NCBI RefSeq assembly: GCF_000409775.1
Contig: NZ_KE332377.1
Location: 124,001 to 188,000, forward strand
DNA from: Litchfieldella anticariensis FP35 = DSM 16096
GTDB taxonomy: Bacteria; Pseudomonadota; Gammaproteobacteria; Pseudomonadales; Halomonadaceae
DNA length: 64,000 nt
Reading direction: 5' to 3'
A program made the position numbers and the translations under genes. The stretch's first letter is position 1. Every line of letters begins with the position of its first letter. A model generated the notes under the pieces. That model saw only the letters and a program-made list of their open reading frames with translations, made no database searches and was not told the DNA's origin. Below, piece by piece: positions 37,566 to 47,606 of this stretch.

Positions 37566-40535
37566 TTACTTGCTTTCGTCGGCTTTGGCCTGCTGCTCAC
37601 GACGACGAATTTCCCGGGGGTCGTTATGTGCCCGACGCCGACGCCGAGTCGCCGATTTGGTCTCGGGCTCTGACGCAGTAGCTTTGGCTTCCGCTTCGGC
37701 CTTGGGCTCGTCGACAGCCGGCTTGGTATCTGCCTTGGCTTCGGGCTTGGGTGCCTTGGCCTTGGGCTCGGCAGCCGGCTTGGTGTCTGCCTTGGCTTCG
37801 GGCTTGGGTGCCTCGGCCTTGGGCTCGACAGTTGGCTTGGTCTCCGCCTTGGCCTCGGGCTTGGGTGCTTCGGCCTTGGGCTCGGCAGACGGCTTGGTCT
37901 CTGCCTTGGCTTCGGGCTTGGGTGCCTCGGCCTTGGGCTCGGCAGCCGGCTTGGTGTCTGCCTTGGCTTCGGGCTTGGGTGCCTCGGCCTTGGACTCGGC
38001 AGCCGGCTTGGTCTCTGCCTTGGCTTCGGGCTTGGGTGCCTCGGCCTTGGGCTCGGCAGCCGGCTTGGTCTCTGCCTTGGCCTCGGGCTTGGGTGCCTCG
38101 GCCTTGGGCTCGGCAGCCGGCTTGGTGTCTGCCTTGGCTTCGGGCTTGGGTGCCTCGGCCTTGGACTCGGCAGCCGGCTTGGTCTCTGCCTTGGCTTCGG
38201 GCTTGGGTGCCTCGGCCTTGGGCTCGACAGCCGGCTTGGTATCTGCCTTGGCCTCAGGCGGGGTTTCGTCAGCCTTGGGTTCGGCCTTGGTAGCCTCTAT
38301 TTGCAGACGTTCCTGCTCTGCCTTGGCCTGGGGGTTCAACGCATGCTTGCGGGTGCGTTGGCGCGGATTGCTACGAGTCCGCTTGGGTTTGCTTTCTCCG
38401 CCAGACTTGTCGATGTCCTGGCTTGTGGCCGTATCGCTGGTGGTTACCTTGTCGGTCTGAGCCAGCTCCTGTTGACGAGAATCCTGGGGACGCTGGCTGT
38501 CATCGCTGGTACGACCGCGACCGCGCTGACCACGGCCCTGCTTACGACCCGTGTCGCGGCTCTCCGGCTTGGTATCACCTTCGCTCACTTTGGCGTCACG
38601 TGTTTCGCTACGTGTCGCTTCCTGGCGTTGGCCTCGGGCTTGGCGAGTGTCGTCGCGGCTATCGCTGCGTCCCCGACGACTTCCTCCACCATTGCGACCA
38701 CCACGCCCACCTCGTTCAGTGCGTACCTCGTTCTCCTGGCGGCGAGCGCCACTCTGGCGAGCTTGGGTCTCCTGGCTTGTGGTGGAATGGGTTGCCTGGC
38801 TGTCATCGGTACCACCGAGCAACTTGGCGATTCCCTTGACGAGACGCGATAGGGTGCCTGCGCTCTGAGTGGCACTGGCCGGTGCCTTGCTTTCCACTGG
38901 AGGGGTTTCCTCCTGTAGCGAAGCGGGGGCTGGAGCATTGTGAACCACACTCTTGACTGCCGCCTCGGCACGCTGTGCGGGCTTTTCGAAGCTGGCATCG
39001 GGCTCTTTGCCGATCTCGGTCTCGGTGGATAGCTCGAAGCTCGATTTGTCGATATCCTCGTCGCCGAGATGGTCATCTCGCAGGCGTTGGACATCGTAGT
39101 GCGGTGTGTCCATTTCGGGGCTGGGCAATATTACCAACCGGACCCCTTGGCGGCGCTCGATCTCGGCAAGCACGCTGCGCTTTTCGTTGAGCAGATAGGT
39201 GGCTACCGGCACGGGCAGGATGGCGCGAATCTGGGCGCTGCGCTCCTTCATGGCCTCTTCTTCGAGCAGGCGCATGATCGACAACGACAGTGAACGGACG
39301 TCGCGAATGGTGCCTTGGCCATCGCAGCGCGGGCAGACTACCCCGCTGGTTTCACCCAGAGAGGGGCGCAAGCGCTGGCGCGACATTTCCATCAATCCGA
39401 AGCGTGAGATGCGCCCGATCTGTACCCGAGCGCGATCGAGCTTGAGCGCATCACGCACGCGGTTCTCTACCTCGCGCTGGTTGCGTGCCGGGCTCATGTC
39501 GATGAAGTCGATGACGACTAGTCCGCCGATGTCACGCAGGCGAAGTTGGCGAGCGATTTCGTCGGCGGCTTCCAGGTTGGTCTGTAGGGCGGTTTCCTCG
39601 ATATCGCTGCCACGAGTGGCGCGAGCCGAGTTGATGTCGATGGAAACCAGCGCTTCGGTATGGTCGATAACGATGGAACCGCCGGAGGGCAATTTGACTT
39701 CGCGTTGATAAGCGGTCTCGATCTGCGATTCGATCTGGAAGCGCGAGAATAGCGGGACTTCGTCGGCGTAGAGCTTGATCTTTTGCTGGTACGACGGCAT
39801 GACCTGACGAATGAAGCTCAAGGCTTCCTCGTGTATCTCGGAGCTATCGATCAGTACTTCACCAATATCCTGGCGGAGATAGTCGCGCATGGCGCGAATG
39901 ATGACGTTGGACTCACGGTAGATCAGGAAGGGGGCGGGGCGTTTGCCGGCTTCTTCAGTGATCGATTCCCATACTTGGACCAGATAGTCGAGGTCCCATT
40001 GCAATTCTTCGGGATTGCGGCCAATACCTGCCGTGCGGACGATGACGCCCATCTTGTCGGGCAAGGTCAGTTGGCCCATGGCTTCCTTCAACTGGGCGCG
40101 TTCCTCGCCTTCGATGCGGCGTGAAATACCCCCAGCCCGTGGATTATTGGGCATCAATACCAGAAAGCGGCCAGCCAGACTGATGAAGGTCGTCAAGGCG
40201 GCCCCTTTGTTGCCACGCTCCTCCTTGTCGACCTGGATGATGACTTCTTGGCCTTCCTTGAGGACCTCCTTGATATTGGGGCGTCCACTAGGTTCCTTGA
40301 CGAAATACTCGCGGGAGATTTCCTTCAGCGGCAGGAATCCATGACGGTCGGCACCGAAGTCAACGAAAGCAGCTTCGAGGGAGGGTTCGACTCGAGTGAT
40401 CTTACCGCGATAGATATTGGCTTTTTTTTGCTCCCGGGCACCGGATTCGATGTCCAGGTCGTATAGGCGTTGTCCATCGACCAGCGCGACACGCAGCTCT
40501 TCTGGCTGGGTCGCATTGATGAGCATCCGTTTCAT
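37566..40535 (-). CDS. rne: Ribonuclease E
   Basis: Essential endoribonuclease for mRNA decay and rRNA/tRNA processing. The 989-residue product has an S1 RNA-binding domain (about 35-120, [22 protein letters not shown]), the catalytic DNase-I-like part with [10 protein letters not shown] and [19 protein letters not shown] carrying the two metal-binding Asp, and the Zn-link CPRCDGQG near 404. From about residue 500 on the tail is disordered: an Arg/Gly-rich stretch, about ten 19-residue Lys/Pro/Glu/Ala repeats (760-945), and a basic end with [17 protein letters not shown] motifs near the end of pseudomonad RNase E recruit degradosome partners. Confidence 0.97.
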   Translation of the reverse strand: MKRMLINATQPEELRVALVDGQRLYDLDIESGAREQKKANIYRGKITRVEPSLEAAFVDFGADRHGFLPLKEISREYFVKEPSGRPNIKEVLKEGQEVIIQVDKEERGNKGAALTTFISLAGRFLVLMPNNPRAGGISRRIEGEERAQLKEAMGQLTLPDKMGVIVRTAGIGRNPEELQWDLDYLVQVWESITEEAGKRPAPFLIYRESNVIIRAMRDYLRQDIGEVLIDSSEIHEEALSFIRQVMPSYQQKIKLYADEVPLFSRFQIESQIETAYQREVKLPSGGSIVIDHTEALVSIDINSARATRGSDIEETALQTNLEAADEIARQLRLRDIGGLVVIDFIDMSPARNQREVENRVRDALKLDRARVQIGRISRFGLMEMSRQRLRPSLGETSGVVCPRCDGQGTIRDVRSLSLSIMRLLEEEAMKERSAQIRAILPVPVATYLLNEKRSVLAEIERRQGVRLVILPSPEMDTPHYDVQRLRDDHLGDEDIDKSSFELSTETEIGKEPDASFEKPAQRAEAAVKSVVHNAPAPASLQEETPPVESKAPASATQSAGTLSRLVKGIAKLLGGTDDSQATHSTTSQETQARQSGARRQENEVRTERGGRGGRNGGGSRRGRSDSRDDTRQARGQRQEATRSETRDAKVSEGDTKPESRDTGRKQGRGQRGRGRTSDDSQRPQDSRQQELAQTDKVTTSDTATSQDIDKSGGESKPKRTRSNPRQRTRKHALNPQAKAEQERLQIEATKAEPKADETPPEAKADTKPAVEPKAEAPKPEAKAETKPAAESKAEAPKPEAKADTKPAAEPKAEAPKPEAKAETKPAAEPKAEAPKPEAKAETKPAAESKAEAPKPEAKADTKPAAEPKAEAPKPEAKAETKPSAEPKAEAPKPEAKAETKPTVEPKAEAPKPEAKADTKPAAEPKAKAPKPEAKADTKPAVDEPKAEAEAKATASEPETKSATRRRRRAHNDPREIRRREQQAKADESK
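37700..38258 (-). repeat. 57-base tandem repeat array in rne
   Basis: About ten near-identical 57-base units encode the 19-residue unit [19 protein letters not shown], with D/E, A/S/T and P/S swaps between copies. Both flanking units are degenerate. The array creates long open frames on the opposite strand that are not genes. Confidence 0.95.
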
Positions 40536-41128
40536 GTTGTCTCGCTAACTGAGTCGCGCCGGAAGGCGGACTGTGTGCGTCGACGAAGGCGAACCTCTGG
40601 TGCTGCGTGCTTGTGCTCAGCGCATGTCGCGGATGCGGTACAGCGCCCGGACGTGATCGTGTGGCACGAAGCAGCCACGACCACGTCATGATCATGTTGA
40701 GTACGCGGCGGCGGCAGAACATGTTTCGGCGGACGTCACCTGTCCATCCGGCCCTGCGGTCAACCGCCAGACACCTGGCATTCATCGATTCGCCAACGCC
40801 GGCCTCCGGCACGGTGTTAAAAGTCCCCGTGGCCTGCGGGTTGCCCGACATCTTGACGGACGACTCGTGGTCCGGGCGTGGCGTTCTCTCGTTCTATATC
40901 GTTTCACTTGCTGCTGGCACTTTGACGGGCTTCACATTGCCCGTCGTAGCGGCCTTATTCGTCGCTCTGGCCTGCGTGTCAGCCGTGCAGGCGCATTTTC
41001 CGGGCACTTGTTGCCCATTTGAGCGAGCTGGAAATATACCAGTAATAGGGATGAGCAGCAATTGGCGCAGATGTCACCACTCTGCGGTAGAATGCGTTTC
41101 TTTGCAGGATCGGTAATGAGGAATGGGT
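40536..41128. other. Divergent intergenic region rne / rluC
   Basis: This 593-base gap lies between the divergent rne and rluC starts. The rne side probably holds a long 5' untranslated leader, as RNase E genes usually have for self-control; a GTGGC/GCCAC stem at 40661-40678 and the palindrome CATGATCATG at 40688-40697 are visible but unproven. For rluC, TAGAAT at 41088-41093 is a possible -10 with no good -35. A plus-strand open frame across the gap has a hydrophobic stretch, but I do not consider it a gene. Confidence 0.5.
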
Positions 41129-42076
41129 ATGGCCGAAGGGCGTAACGTACAGTGGGTCGAGGTTGCCGAAGGGCAGGACGGCCAGCGAATCGACAACTTC
41201 TTGCGTACCCGTTTGAAGGGTGCTCCCAAATCCTTGATTTACCGGATCGTTCGCAAAGGGGAAGTCCGTGTCAACAAGAAGCGCGTCAAGGTCGACTACC
41301 GGCTGGTGGTTGGCGATCTGGTGCGTATTCCGCCGTTGCGCTTGGCACCAGAGGAAGCAGTGCGCGAGGTCAGTGACAATCTGCGTAATCTGCTGGCTGG
41401 CAGTGTGCTGGTCGAAGGTCCCGACTGGCTGGTGGTCAACAAGCCGTCCGGGTTGGCGGTGCATGGGGGAAGCGGAGTCAAGATTGGCTTGATCGAGGCG
41501 TTGCGTCAGGTGCGTGAGGATCTTGACTTTCTTGAATTGGTACATCGGCTAGATCGTGATACGTCGGGATGTCTGCTGCTGGCCAAGACTCGGCCGGCGT
41601 TACTGGCGCTCAATGATGCCCTCAAGCAGCACCAGATGCAGAAGCAATATCTGGCGCTGGTAGCAGGGCGTTGGCCGGTGCGGCGTGATTATGTCAGTGC
41701 ACGACTCGAGCGTTTCGAGGCCGGCAATGGTGAGCGACGGGTGCGGGTGGACCCGCAAGGCAAGGTGTCGCGAACACGTTTCGCGGTGCGTGAGGCGTTC
41801 GTCGGGGCCACCTTGGTGGAAGCCGAACCGGTGACTGGCCGCACCCACCAGATTCGTGTGCATGCCGCCCATGCGGGTCATCCACTGCTGGGCGATGACA
41901 AGTACGGCTCTCGCGAGGGGCAGCGGCTGGCCGAGCGTCTTGGGCTCTCTCGGTTGTTCCTGCACGCCGTGTCGCTGACCTTTCCTGAACCGACCAGCGG
42001 TCGGCCGGTCCATATCAAGGCCCCGTTGGGTGATGAACTGAACGCGGCCCTGGCTAGGGCGCGCCAGCAAGTCTGA
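41129..42076 (+). CDS. rluC: 23S rRNA pseudouridine synthase RluC
   Basis: Makes pseudouridines at 955, 2504 and 2580 of 23S rRNA. The 315-residue product has an N-terminal S4 domain (QRIDNFLRTRLKG, about residues 15-75) and the catalytic HRLDRDTSGCLLLAK, then EPVTGRTHQIRVHAAHAGHP. The ATG at 41129 is better spaced from the TGAGGA site than the one at 41123. RluC rather than RluD is chosen because rne lies divergently next door, the classical arrangement. Confidence 0.92.
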   Translation: MAEGRNVQWVEVAEGQDGQRIDNFLRTRLKGAPKSLIYRIVRKGEVRVNKKRVKVDYRLVVGDLVRIPPLRLAPEEAVREVSDNLRNLLAGSVLVEGPDWLVVNKPSGLAVHGGSGVKIGLIEALRQVREDLDFLELVHRLDRDTSGCLLLAKTRPALLALNDALKQHQMQKQYLALVAGRWPVRRDYVSARLERFEAGNGERRVRVDPQGKVSRTRFAVREAFVGATLVEAEPVTGRTHQIRVHAAHAGHPLLGDDKYGSREGQRLAERLGLSRLFLHAVSLTFPEPTSGRPVHIKAPLGDELNAALARARQQV

Positions 42077-42091
42077 TGGCTAGGAGATGCA

Positions 42092-42742
42092 ATGCGCTAC
42101 CGATTGGTGATTTTCGATTGGGACGGTACCTTGATGGACTCCGAATCACGAATCGTCACCTGTATGCAGGCGGCGGCCCGCGACATCGGCTGGAATGAGC
42201 TAAGTCGGGAAAGTGTATGCGATATCATTGGATTGGGACTTCCTGAAGCCATTGCAAGGATGTGCCCAGGCATCGATGACGACCGCGCCCTCGTGCTACG
42301 CGAGCGATACTCGCATCACTTCGTGACTGCCGACCAAGAACCAGTGGCGTTTTTCCCCGGTGTTGAGGAGGGTATTGCCCGGCTGCGGGAAAATCCCGAG
42401 CAGCGTTTGGCAGTGGCAACTGGCAAGAGCCGTCGTGGCTTGGAGCGGGTGTTTGCGGCCAATGGCAGTGGTGTCTGGTTCCATGCCAGCCGCACTGCCG
42501 ATGAGACGCGCTCGAAGCCGCACCCCCAGATGCTAGAGGAACTCCTCGATGAACTTGGCGTCGAGGTGGGGGAGGCATTGATGGTGGGCGATACCGAATA
42601 CGATCTGGATATGGCCCGCGTATTGGGCATGGACCGGGTGGCGGTGACTTATGGCGTACATGCCACCAACCGGCTGATGCAAAGCCAGCCTACCTTCGTC
42701 GCCGACAGCTTTTCCGACTTGATCGATTGGCTGCACCACTGA
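42092..42742 (+). CDS. HAD-superfamily phosphatase (phosphoglycolate-phosphatase-like)
   Basis: The 216-residue product has HAD motif I FDWDGTLMDS, motif II VATGKSRRG, motif III Lys in RSKPHPQML and motif IV MVGDTEYDLDMA. The substrate is unknown. It is 15 bases after rluC, the same neighbour order as in Pseudomonas. Confidence 0.9.
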   Translation: MRYRLVIFDWDGTLMDSESRIVTCMQAAARDIGWNELSRESVCDIIGLGLPEAIARMCPGIDDDRALVLRERYSHHFVTADQEPVAFFPGVEEGIARLRENPEQRLAVATGKSRRGLERVFAANGSGVWFHASRTADETRSKPHPQMLEELLDELGVEVGEALMVGDTEYDLDMARVLGMDRVAVTYGVHATNRLMQSQPTFVADSFSDLIDWLHH

Positions 42743-42769
42743 CCCGATTTTCACTGCGAGCAGGATGCC

Positions 42770-43903
42770 ATGAGTGACGACAAGCATCAGGATGGCCACG
42801 GCAATGACAGTGGCAACGATAATGGCAATGACTATGACAAGTGGACGCAAGGCCCTCAAGTGAGCGCCGAGGAGGAGAAGCGACGGCGCGAGGCACGCGA
42901 TGCCGAACTTGGCAGCGATGAGCATGCTGGCGATGATGCCGAGACGCTGCGTGAGCGCCAGCGGTTGGCCCAACTCGCCATGATGGATCGTTGGATAGAT
43001 GGTGTGCTCGTCGAGCAGCGTCGCTCGCGTCGCTGGAAGCTGTTTTTCCGCTTCTTCTTTGCGGCGTTGATTCTAGCGTTGCTGATCACGACTGCCTATG
43101 GTCTGTATTCGGCGGCTCAGCCATCGATTCCCTCGGCTCCTCACCTCGGTGTGGTGAAGGTCGAGGGTGTCATTGACAGTGAGTCGCCAGCCAATGCCGA
43201 ACGTATCATCGAAGGTCTTGGGCGAGCATGGGAGAGTGAGAGTACCCGTGCCGTCGTGCTGCACATCAATAGCCCAGGTGGAAGCCCGGTACAGTCTCAG
43301 CGTGTCTATCGGGAGATCATGCGGCTGCGTGACAGGGGCGATAAACCGATCATCGCAGTGATCGAGGATGTCGGTGCCAGCGGTGCCTACTATATCGCGT
43401 CTGCCGCTGACGAGATCATTAGCGCACCCTCGAGTCTGGTGGGTTCCATTGGTGTGGTCTTTTCCAGTTTTGGTCTGGAGGAAGCCATTGAGCGCCTAGG
43501 AGTGGAGCGTCGGATCTTCACCGCTGGCGACAACAAGGCGTTTCTGGACCCGTTTTCGTCCATCGCGCCACAGCAGCGTGAGTTCTGGCAGCAGGTGTTG
43601 GATACCACTCACCGCCAGTTCATCGATGCCGTGAAAGAGGGGCGGGGCGAGCGTCTGACCAATGACGAGCGGTTGTTCTCAGGGTTGATCTGGACCGGCG
43701 AGCAAGCCGTTGAGCTGGGGTTGGTTGATGGCATCAATACGCTGGATGGGCTGGCACGCGAACGCTTGGAGGAGCCGCGTCTGCGTGATTATACGCCGCA
43801 GCTTGATCCCTTCGAACGTTTGTCGCGTCAATTCGGTCGGGTGGCAGCCGAATGGCTGGGTGTGCCCCGTAGCCAATCACCGGTACGCTATCAGGTTTAT
43901 TAG
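42770..43903 (+). CDS. sppA: Signal peptide peptidase SppA-type (peptidase S49)
   Basis: Membrane-anchored serine-lysine protease that degrades cleaved signal peptides. The 377-residue product has an unusual acidic, Asn/Asp/Gly-rich N-terminus (HGNDSGNDNGNDYDK), one membrane segment at about 85-108, and an S49 domain with LHINSPGGSPVQS, EDVGASGAYYIASAADEI and GSIGVV. It is the short, single-domain form, not the 67-kDa double one. Likely cotranscribed with the preceding two genes. Confidence 0.9.
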   Translation: MSDDKHQDGHGNDSGNDNGNDYDKWTQGPQVSAEEEKRRREARDAELGSDEHAGDDAETLRERQRLAQLAMMDRWIDGVLVEQRRSRRWKLFFRFFFAALILALLITTAYGLYSAAQPSIPSAPHLGVVKVEGVIDSESPANAERIIEGLGRAWESESTRAVVLHINSPGGSPVQSQRVYREIMRLRDRGDKPIIAVIEDVGASGAYYIASAADEIISAPSSLVGSIGVVFSSFGLEEAIERLGVERRIFTAGDNKAFLDPFSSIAPQQREFWQQVLDTTHRQFIDAVKEGRGERLTNDERLFSGLIWTGEQAVELGLVDGINTLDGLARERLEEPRLRDYTPQLDPFERLSRQFGRVAAEWLGVPRSQSPVRYQVY

Positions 43904-43995
43904 CGATTGCTGGGCACGGCATGATCGCTACGGGCTACGGGCGCTGTGGCGTTCGCAGCTCGGTGCCTGCAGCGCGAGGCCTGGATTGCGTAGGC

Positions 43996-44583
43996 TTACG
44001 GCTCGGCGAGCGGGTCGAGGCCGGCTTCGCGCAGTAGTTTGCACAAGCGAATCAGGGGGAGACCGATCAGAGTGTTGGGGTCGTCTCCTTCGAGTTTTTC
44101 GAACAGGGCGATGCCCAGGCCTTCCATACGAAAGCTGCCGGCACTGTCTAGCGGTTGTTCGCGAGACACGTAATTGTCTATCTCGCGCTCGCTGAGACGG
44201 CGGAATACCACGTCATAGTATTCGTGGCTGACGCGATGCAGGCCCTGGCTCGTATCGAGCAATGCCAGACCGGTGAGAAAGCGGACACGTTGACCGGAAA
44301 AGCGGGCCAGGGTAGCGCGAGCGACGGTTTCGTTCCCGGGTTTGCCGAGAATCTCGTCATCGAAGACCGCGACTTGGTCGGCACCGATGATCAAGTGAGC
44401 GGGGTAGTCGTCAGCCAGCCGGCTGGCTTTGGTCAGCGCCAGACGATGTACCAGAGCTTCGGGCGATTCGCCAGGGCGTGGGGCTTCGTCGACATCGGGA
44501 CTAGCCCAGACGTAGGGTAATCCGAGACGGTCGAGCAGTTGGCGGCGCCAGCGAGACCCCGAAGCGAGAACCAGTGATGTCAT
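43996..44583 (-). CDS. Maf-family nucleotide pyrophosphatase (YceF type)
   Basis: Maf/Ham1-fold enzyme; the YceF group cleaves m7GTP and related nucleotides. The 195-residue product has LVLASGSRWRRQLLDRLG, the DEAPRPGESPEALVHRLALTKA block and the catalytic Asp in IIGADQVA. The ATG at 44583 follows a GGAGGAAG site; the frame is open to 44628 but the extra residues do not fit. It is divergent from yceD, as in E. coli and Pseudomonas. Confidence 0.92.
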   Translation of the reverse strand: MTSLVLASGSRWRRQLLDRLGLPYVWASPDVDEAPRPGESPEALVHRLALTKASRLADDYPAHLIIGADQVAVFDDEILGKPGNETVARATLARFSGQRVRFLTGLALLDTSQGLHRVSHEYYDVVFRRLSEREIDNYVSREQPLDSAGSFRMEGLGIALFEKLEGDDPNTLIGLPLIRLCKLLREAGLDPLAEP

Positions 44584-44693
44584 GGGGGACTTCCTCCCTG
44601 ATGGCCAGGTGCCGAGGGCATCCATCAAGCCCGGCGGCGACGCTGGTAAAGTCTGCCTTGTGGCGGCTGTGATTGTACAGTGCGATGGTTGCT

Positions 44694-44722
44694 TTGACAG
44701 AGGGCGGGGGAGTGCCTATCAT
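44694..44722 (+). promoter_or_regulatory. yceD-rpmF promoter
   Basis: A perfect TTGACA (44694-44699) and TATCAT (44717-44722) are separated by 17 bases. Transcription should begin at about 44728-44731, at or within three bases of the yceD ATG (44732), so the message is predicted to be leaderless. Confidence 0.7.
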
Positions 44723-44731
44723 TGCGCGCCT

Positions 44732-45259
44732 ATGTTGACCACACGACTCCCATTACAGGTCGAGCCTTATCGGCTCGCCGCCCAGAATGAACGTCTCGAG
44801 GGCCTGGTGGCGCTTGAGTCCTTCGAGCGCTTGGCACTGGATGCCGGCGTACAGGAGGGCGATTGTCGAGTGCGACTCGATTTTGGTATCGACACTCAAG
44901 GTCGGCGCGTCATAGAGGGCTGGCTCGAAGCCGAGGTGCAACTGCCATGTCGTCGCTGTCTGGAGCCGATGCCTGTGCAGATCGAGAGTCATTTTCTGCT
45001 GGGGGTGGTCACGGATGATACTTTGGCAGCAGAACTGCCAAGCACCCACGAGCCAGTACTGGTGGAAAACGAACAGCTGAATCTCCTGTCCGTGCTGGAG
45101 GATGAGTTGATCCTCAGCCTGCCCCAGGTGATTTACCACGATGAGACGCAGTGCGGCGTTTCACGCGACCAGCTGACCAGCGGGGCGGAGGCCGAAGACT
45201 CGGAGAAGCCTGCTGCGAATCCCTTCGAGGTGTTACGTACCTTGAAAGGTAAATCCTGA
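44732..45259 (+). CDS. yceD: YceD/DUF177 protein (23S rRNA accumulation family)
   Basis: Conserved protein linked with 23S rRNA synthesis or stability and always next to rpmF. The 175-residue product starts MLTTRLPLQVEPYRLA, in line with E. coli YceD, has the CRRCLEPM cysteine pair near residue 75 and the typical ending NPFEVLRTLKGKS. No ribosome site precedes the ATG, and the promoter lies almost on top of it. The frame runs back to 44582, but that extension crosses the promoter and overlaps maf. Confidence 0.92.
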   Translation: MLTTRLPLQVEPYRLAAQNERLEGLVALESFERLALDAGVQEGDCRVRLDFGIDTQGRRVIEGWLEAEVQLPCRRCLEPMPVQIESHFLLGVVTDDTLAAELPSTHEPVLVENEQLNLLSVLEDELILSLPQVIYHDETQCGVSRDQLTSGAEAEDSEKPAANPFEVLRTLKGKS

Positions 45260-45292
45260 ATTCAATGTCGATTCACTCTGGAGTGATATCTC

Positions 45293-45463
45293 ATGGCAGT
45301 TCAACAGAACCGCAAGACCCGTTCCAAGCGCGGTATGCGCCGTAGCCACGACGCTCTTTCCGCACCGACCCTGTCCCAGGACAAGGAGACCGGTACCACT
45401 CACCTGCGCCACCATGTGTCACCGGATGGCTTCTATCGTGGTCGCAAGGTCATCGACGTTTGA
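45293..45463 (+). CDS. rpmF: 50S ribosomal protein L32
   Basis: The 56-residue product [17 protein letters not shown] is classic L32, and it continues with [11 protein letters not shown] and ends in KVIDV. L32 is a small basic protein of the large ribosomal subunit. It lies 33 bases after yceD and ahead of plsX, the conserved link between translation and fatty-acid synthesis genes. Confidence 0.98.
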   Translation: MAVQQNRKTRSKRGMRRSHDALSAPTLSQDKETGTTHLRHHVSPDGFYRGRKVIDV

Positions 45464-45505
45464 GTCGATGACCTTGCTGGCGGCGCTCGATAGCTGACGC
45501 TGAAC

Positions 45506-46600
45506 GTGCGACTCGCCATCGATGCGATGGGCGGGGACGTGGGTCCCCGCGCCACCGTTATGGGAGCCGCTCGCGCTCTTTTTGCGCATCCCCAGCTTGA
45601 AGTGCGGTTGTTTGGCCGCCAAGTCGAGCTGGAACGTGCGGTCGAAACCTTGCCGAGCTCGCTGGCTACCGTTCTATCACGTCTCTCCCTGCAGCATTCA
45701 CCATCGATCATTACCGAGACCATGAGGCCCTCGAGTGCGTTGCGTGCGCCTCGTGGCTCGAGCCTTGCGATGATGCTCGATTGTGTGGCACGAGGAGAGG
45801 CCGATGCCGGGGTTAGTGCCGGCAATACCGGGGCCCTGATGGCGTTGGCGCGACGAGCGCTGGGAATGGTTGCCGAAGTGCCGCGTCCTGCGATCAGTAC
45901 GGCGATACCCACACGTCTTGGTGGACGCTGCTATCTGCTGGACCTCGGTGCCAATGTCGAAGCCAGTGCCGAGCGACTGGTGGATTTCGCTCTGATGGGC
46001 GATGTCATGGCACGTGAGGTCGATGGGATGTTGGCGCCACGGGTGGCGCTGTTGAATGTGGGCGTCGAAGGCACCAAAGGAACGGTTAGTGTGCGTCAGG
46101 CCGATGCGTTGCTACGCCGAGCCAATGATCTCGACTATCGAGGGTTCGTCGAGGGCAACGGCATTTTCTCTGGTGATGTCGATGTGGTGGTTTGCGACGG
46201 ATTCGTCGGCAATGCGGTGCTCAAGGCCAGCGAAGGTTTGGCTCGAATGCTGATAGATCGGGTTCAGCAGACGTTTGACGCTCACTGGACCAGTCGTCTG
46301 GTCGGCGTCTTGGCGCGTCCTGCATTGCGCCGGTTGAAAAGTCAGCTCGACCCGGTGCGCTACAATGGTGCCAGTCTGCTAGGGTTGGGAGGCATCGTGG
46401 TCAAGAGCCATGGCGGAGCTGATGCTACGGGATTTGCCTATGCCATATCGCGCGCCGTCCAAGAGGTGGAACAGGCACTGCCAGCTCGTCTTGCTTCGGA
46501 ACTTGGCAGACGCCGGCCGGCAATCGTTGCCGCTACTAGTGGCCAAGGCGATGACGGAGCCGAAGTCTGCCGGCCCGATGAATACAATAGTGAAAGGTGA
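45506..46600 (+). CDS. plsX: Phosphate acyltransferase PlsX
   Basis: Makes acyl-phosphate from acyl-ACP for phospholipid synthesis. The 364-residue product begins [20 protein letters not shown] and has [24 protein letters not shown] and [18 protein letters not shown], all family signatures. It starts at GTG. The last 25 residues after [15 protein letters not shown] look disordered. Confidence 0.95.
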   Translation: MRLAIDAMGGDVGPRATVMGAARALFAHPQLEVRLFGRQVELERAVETLPSSLATVLSRLSLQHSPSIITETMRPSSALRAPRGSSLAMMLDCVARGEADAGVSAGNTGALMALARRALGMVAEVPRPAISTAIPTRLGGRCYLLDLGANVEASAERLVDFALMGDVMAREVDGMLAPRVALLNVGVEGTKGTVSVRQADALLRRANDLDYRGFVEGNGIFSGDVDVVVCDGFVGNAVLKASEGLARMLIDRVQQTFDAHWTSRLVGVLARPALRRLKSQLDPVRYNGASLLGLGGIVVKSHGGADATGFAYAISRAVQEVEQALPARLASELGRRRPAIVAATSGQGDDGAEVCRPDEYNSER

Positions 46601-46605
46601 TAGCC

Positions 46606-47559
46606 ATGACTCAATCCCTGGCCCTCGTGTTTCCGGGGCAGGGCTCCCAGCAGGTTGGAATGATGCGGGAGCTGGCCGAACGCTACAGTGTGGTGCGTAC
46701 GACCTTCGAAGAAGCCTCGGATGCCTTGGGGTACGACCTTTGGAGTGTCGTGCAGGAAGGACCGGAAGAAGCGTTGAACGCTACGGCTTGCACGCAACCG
46801 GCTTTGCTCACGTCCAGTGTCGCGGTATGGCGAGTGTGGCAGGAGCTTGAAGGACCGCGTCCACTGGCTATGGCGGGCCACAGTTTGGGTGAATATAGTG
46901 CCATGGTCTGTGCCGGCGTGTTGACCTTCGCTGAAGGGGTGCGGCTGGTGCGTTTGCGTGGTGAAGCCATGCAGGAAGCGGTACCGGTAGGGCAGGGTGC
47001 CATGGCTGCCATATTGGGCCTCGACGATTCCACGGTAGAGCAGGCGTGCGAGGACGCCGCTCAAGATGAAGTGGTTTCTGCGGTCAACTATAATGCGCCT
47101 GGCCAAGTGGTGATTGCCGGTAGCAAAACAGCAGTAGAGCGGGCCATTGCGCTTTGTCAGGAAGCCGGGGCCAAGCGTGCATTGTCCTTGCCAGTGTCGG
47201 TTCCGTCGCATTGTGAGTTGATGCGACCGGCAGCAGAGCGTCTATCATCCGCCATGCAGAAAATTGAGATTCGTCCACCGCGCTACACCGTGGTCCAGAA
47301 TGTCGACGCCCAAGCGCATGCCGATGTCGAGACGCTACGCTCGCGTTTGATCGAGCAACTCTATCGACCGGTACGCTGGACTTCCTGTATCGAGGCGATG
47401 GTCGATCAGGGGGCAGAGGTATTTATCGAATGCGGTCCCGGCAAGGTGCTGACGGGGCTCAACAAGCGCATCGCGCGTGGTAGCAAGGGGTTGGCGGTCA
47501 ATGATCCGGATAGTCTGGCTGCTGCACTGGAGCTGGCTCGGGATGTGGCCAACGGATAA
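46606..47559 (+). CDS. fabD: Malonyl-CoA:ACP transacylase FabD
   Basis: Loads malonate onto acyl carrier protein. The 317-residue product has LVFPGQGSQQVGMM at the start, the nucleophile Ser93 in GHSLGEYSAM, the Arg in RLVRLRGEAMQEA and the catalytic His in VPSHCELM. The ATG at 46606 has an AAGGTGA site and is preferred to the GTG at 46597, which overlaps the plsX stop. Confidence 0.96.
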   Translation: MTQSLALVFPGQGSQQVGMMRELAERYSVVRTTFEEASDALGYDLWSVVQEGPEEALNATACTQPALLTSSVAVWRVWQELEGPRPLAMAGHSLGEYSAMVCAGVLTFAEGVRLVRLRGEAMQEAVPVGQGAMAAILGLDDSTVEQACEDAAQDEVVSAVNYNAPGQVVIAGSKTAVERAIALCQEAGAKRALSLPVSVPSHCELMRPAAERLSSAMQKIEIRPPRYTVVQNVDAQAHADVETLRSRLIEQLYRPVRWTSCIEAMVDQGAEVFIECGPGKVLTGLNKRIARGSKGLAVNDPDSLAAALELARDVANG

Positions 47560-47606
47560 AGGGCCGGTACAGCCCGACAACGACGTAGATTCATTCAGGA
47601 CAGACT

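Noticed and set aside
37528-38460. Long Ala/Leu/Ser-repeat open frames on the plus strand
   Set aside because: They are the complement of the RNase E repeat tract; the repeats keep several frames free of stops. They have no ribosome site or family match.
40607-41116. 169-residue plus-strand frame between rne and rluC with a hydrophobic run
   Set aside because: No ribosome site, odd composition in the first half, and the region is expected to be the rne leader and the rluC promoter.
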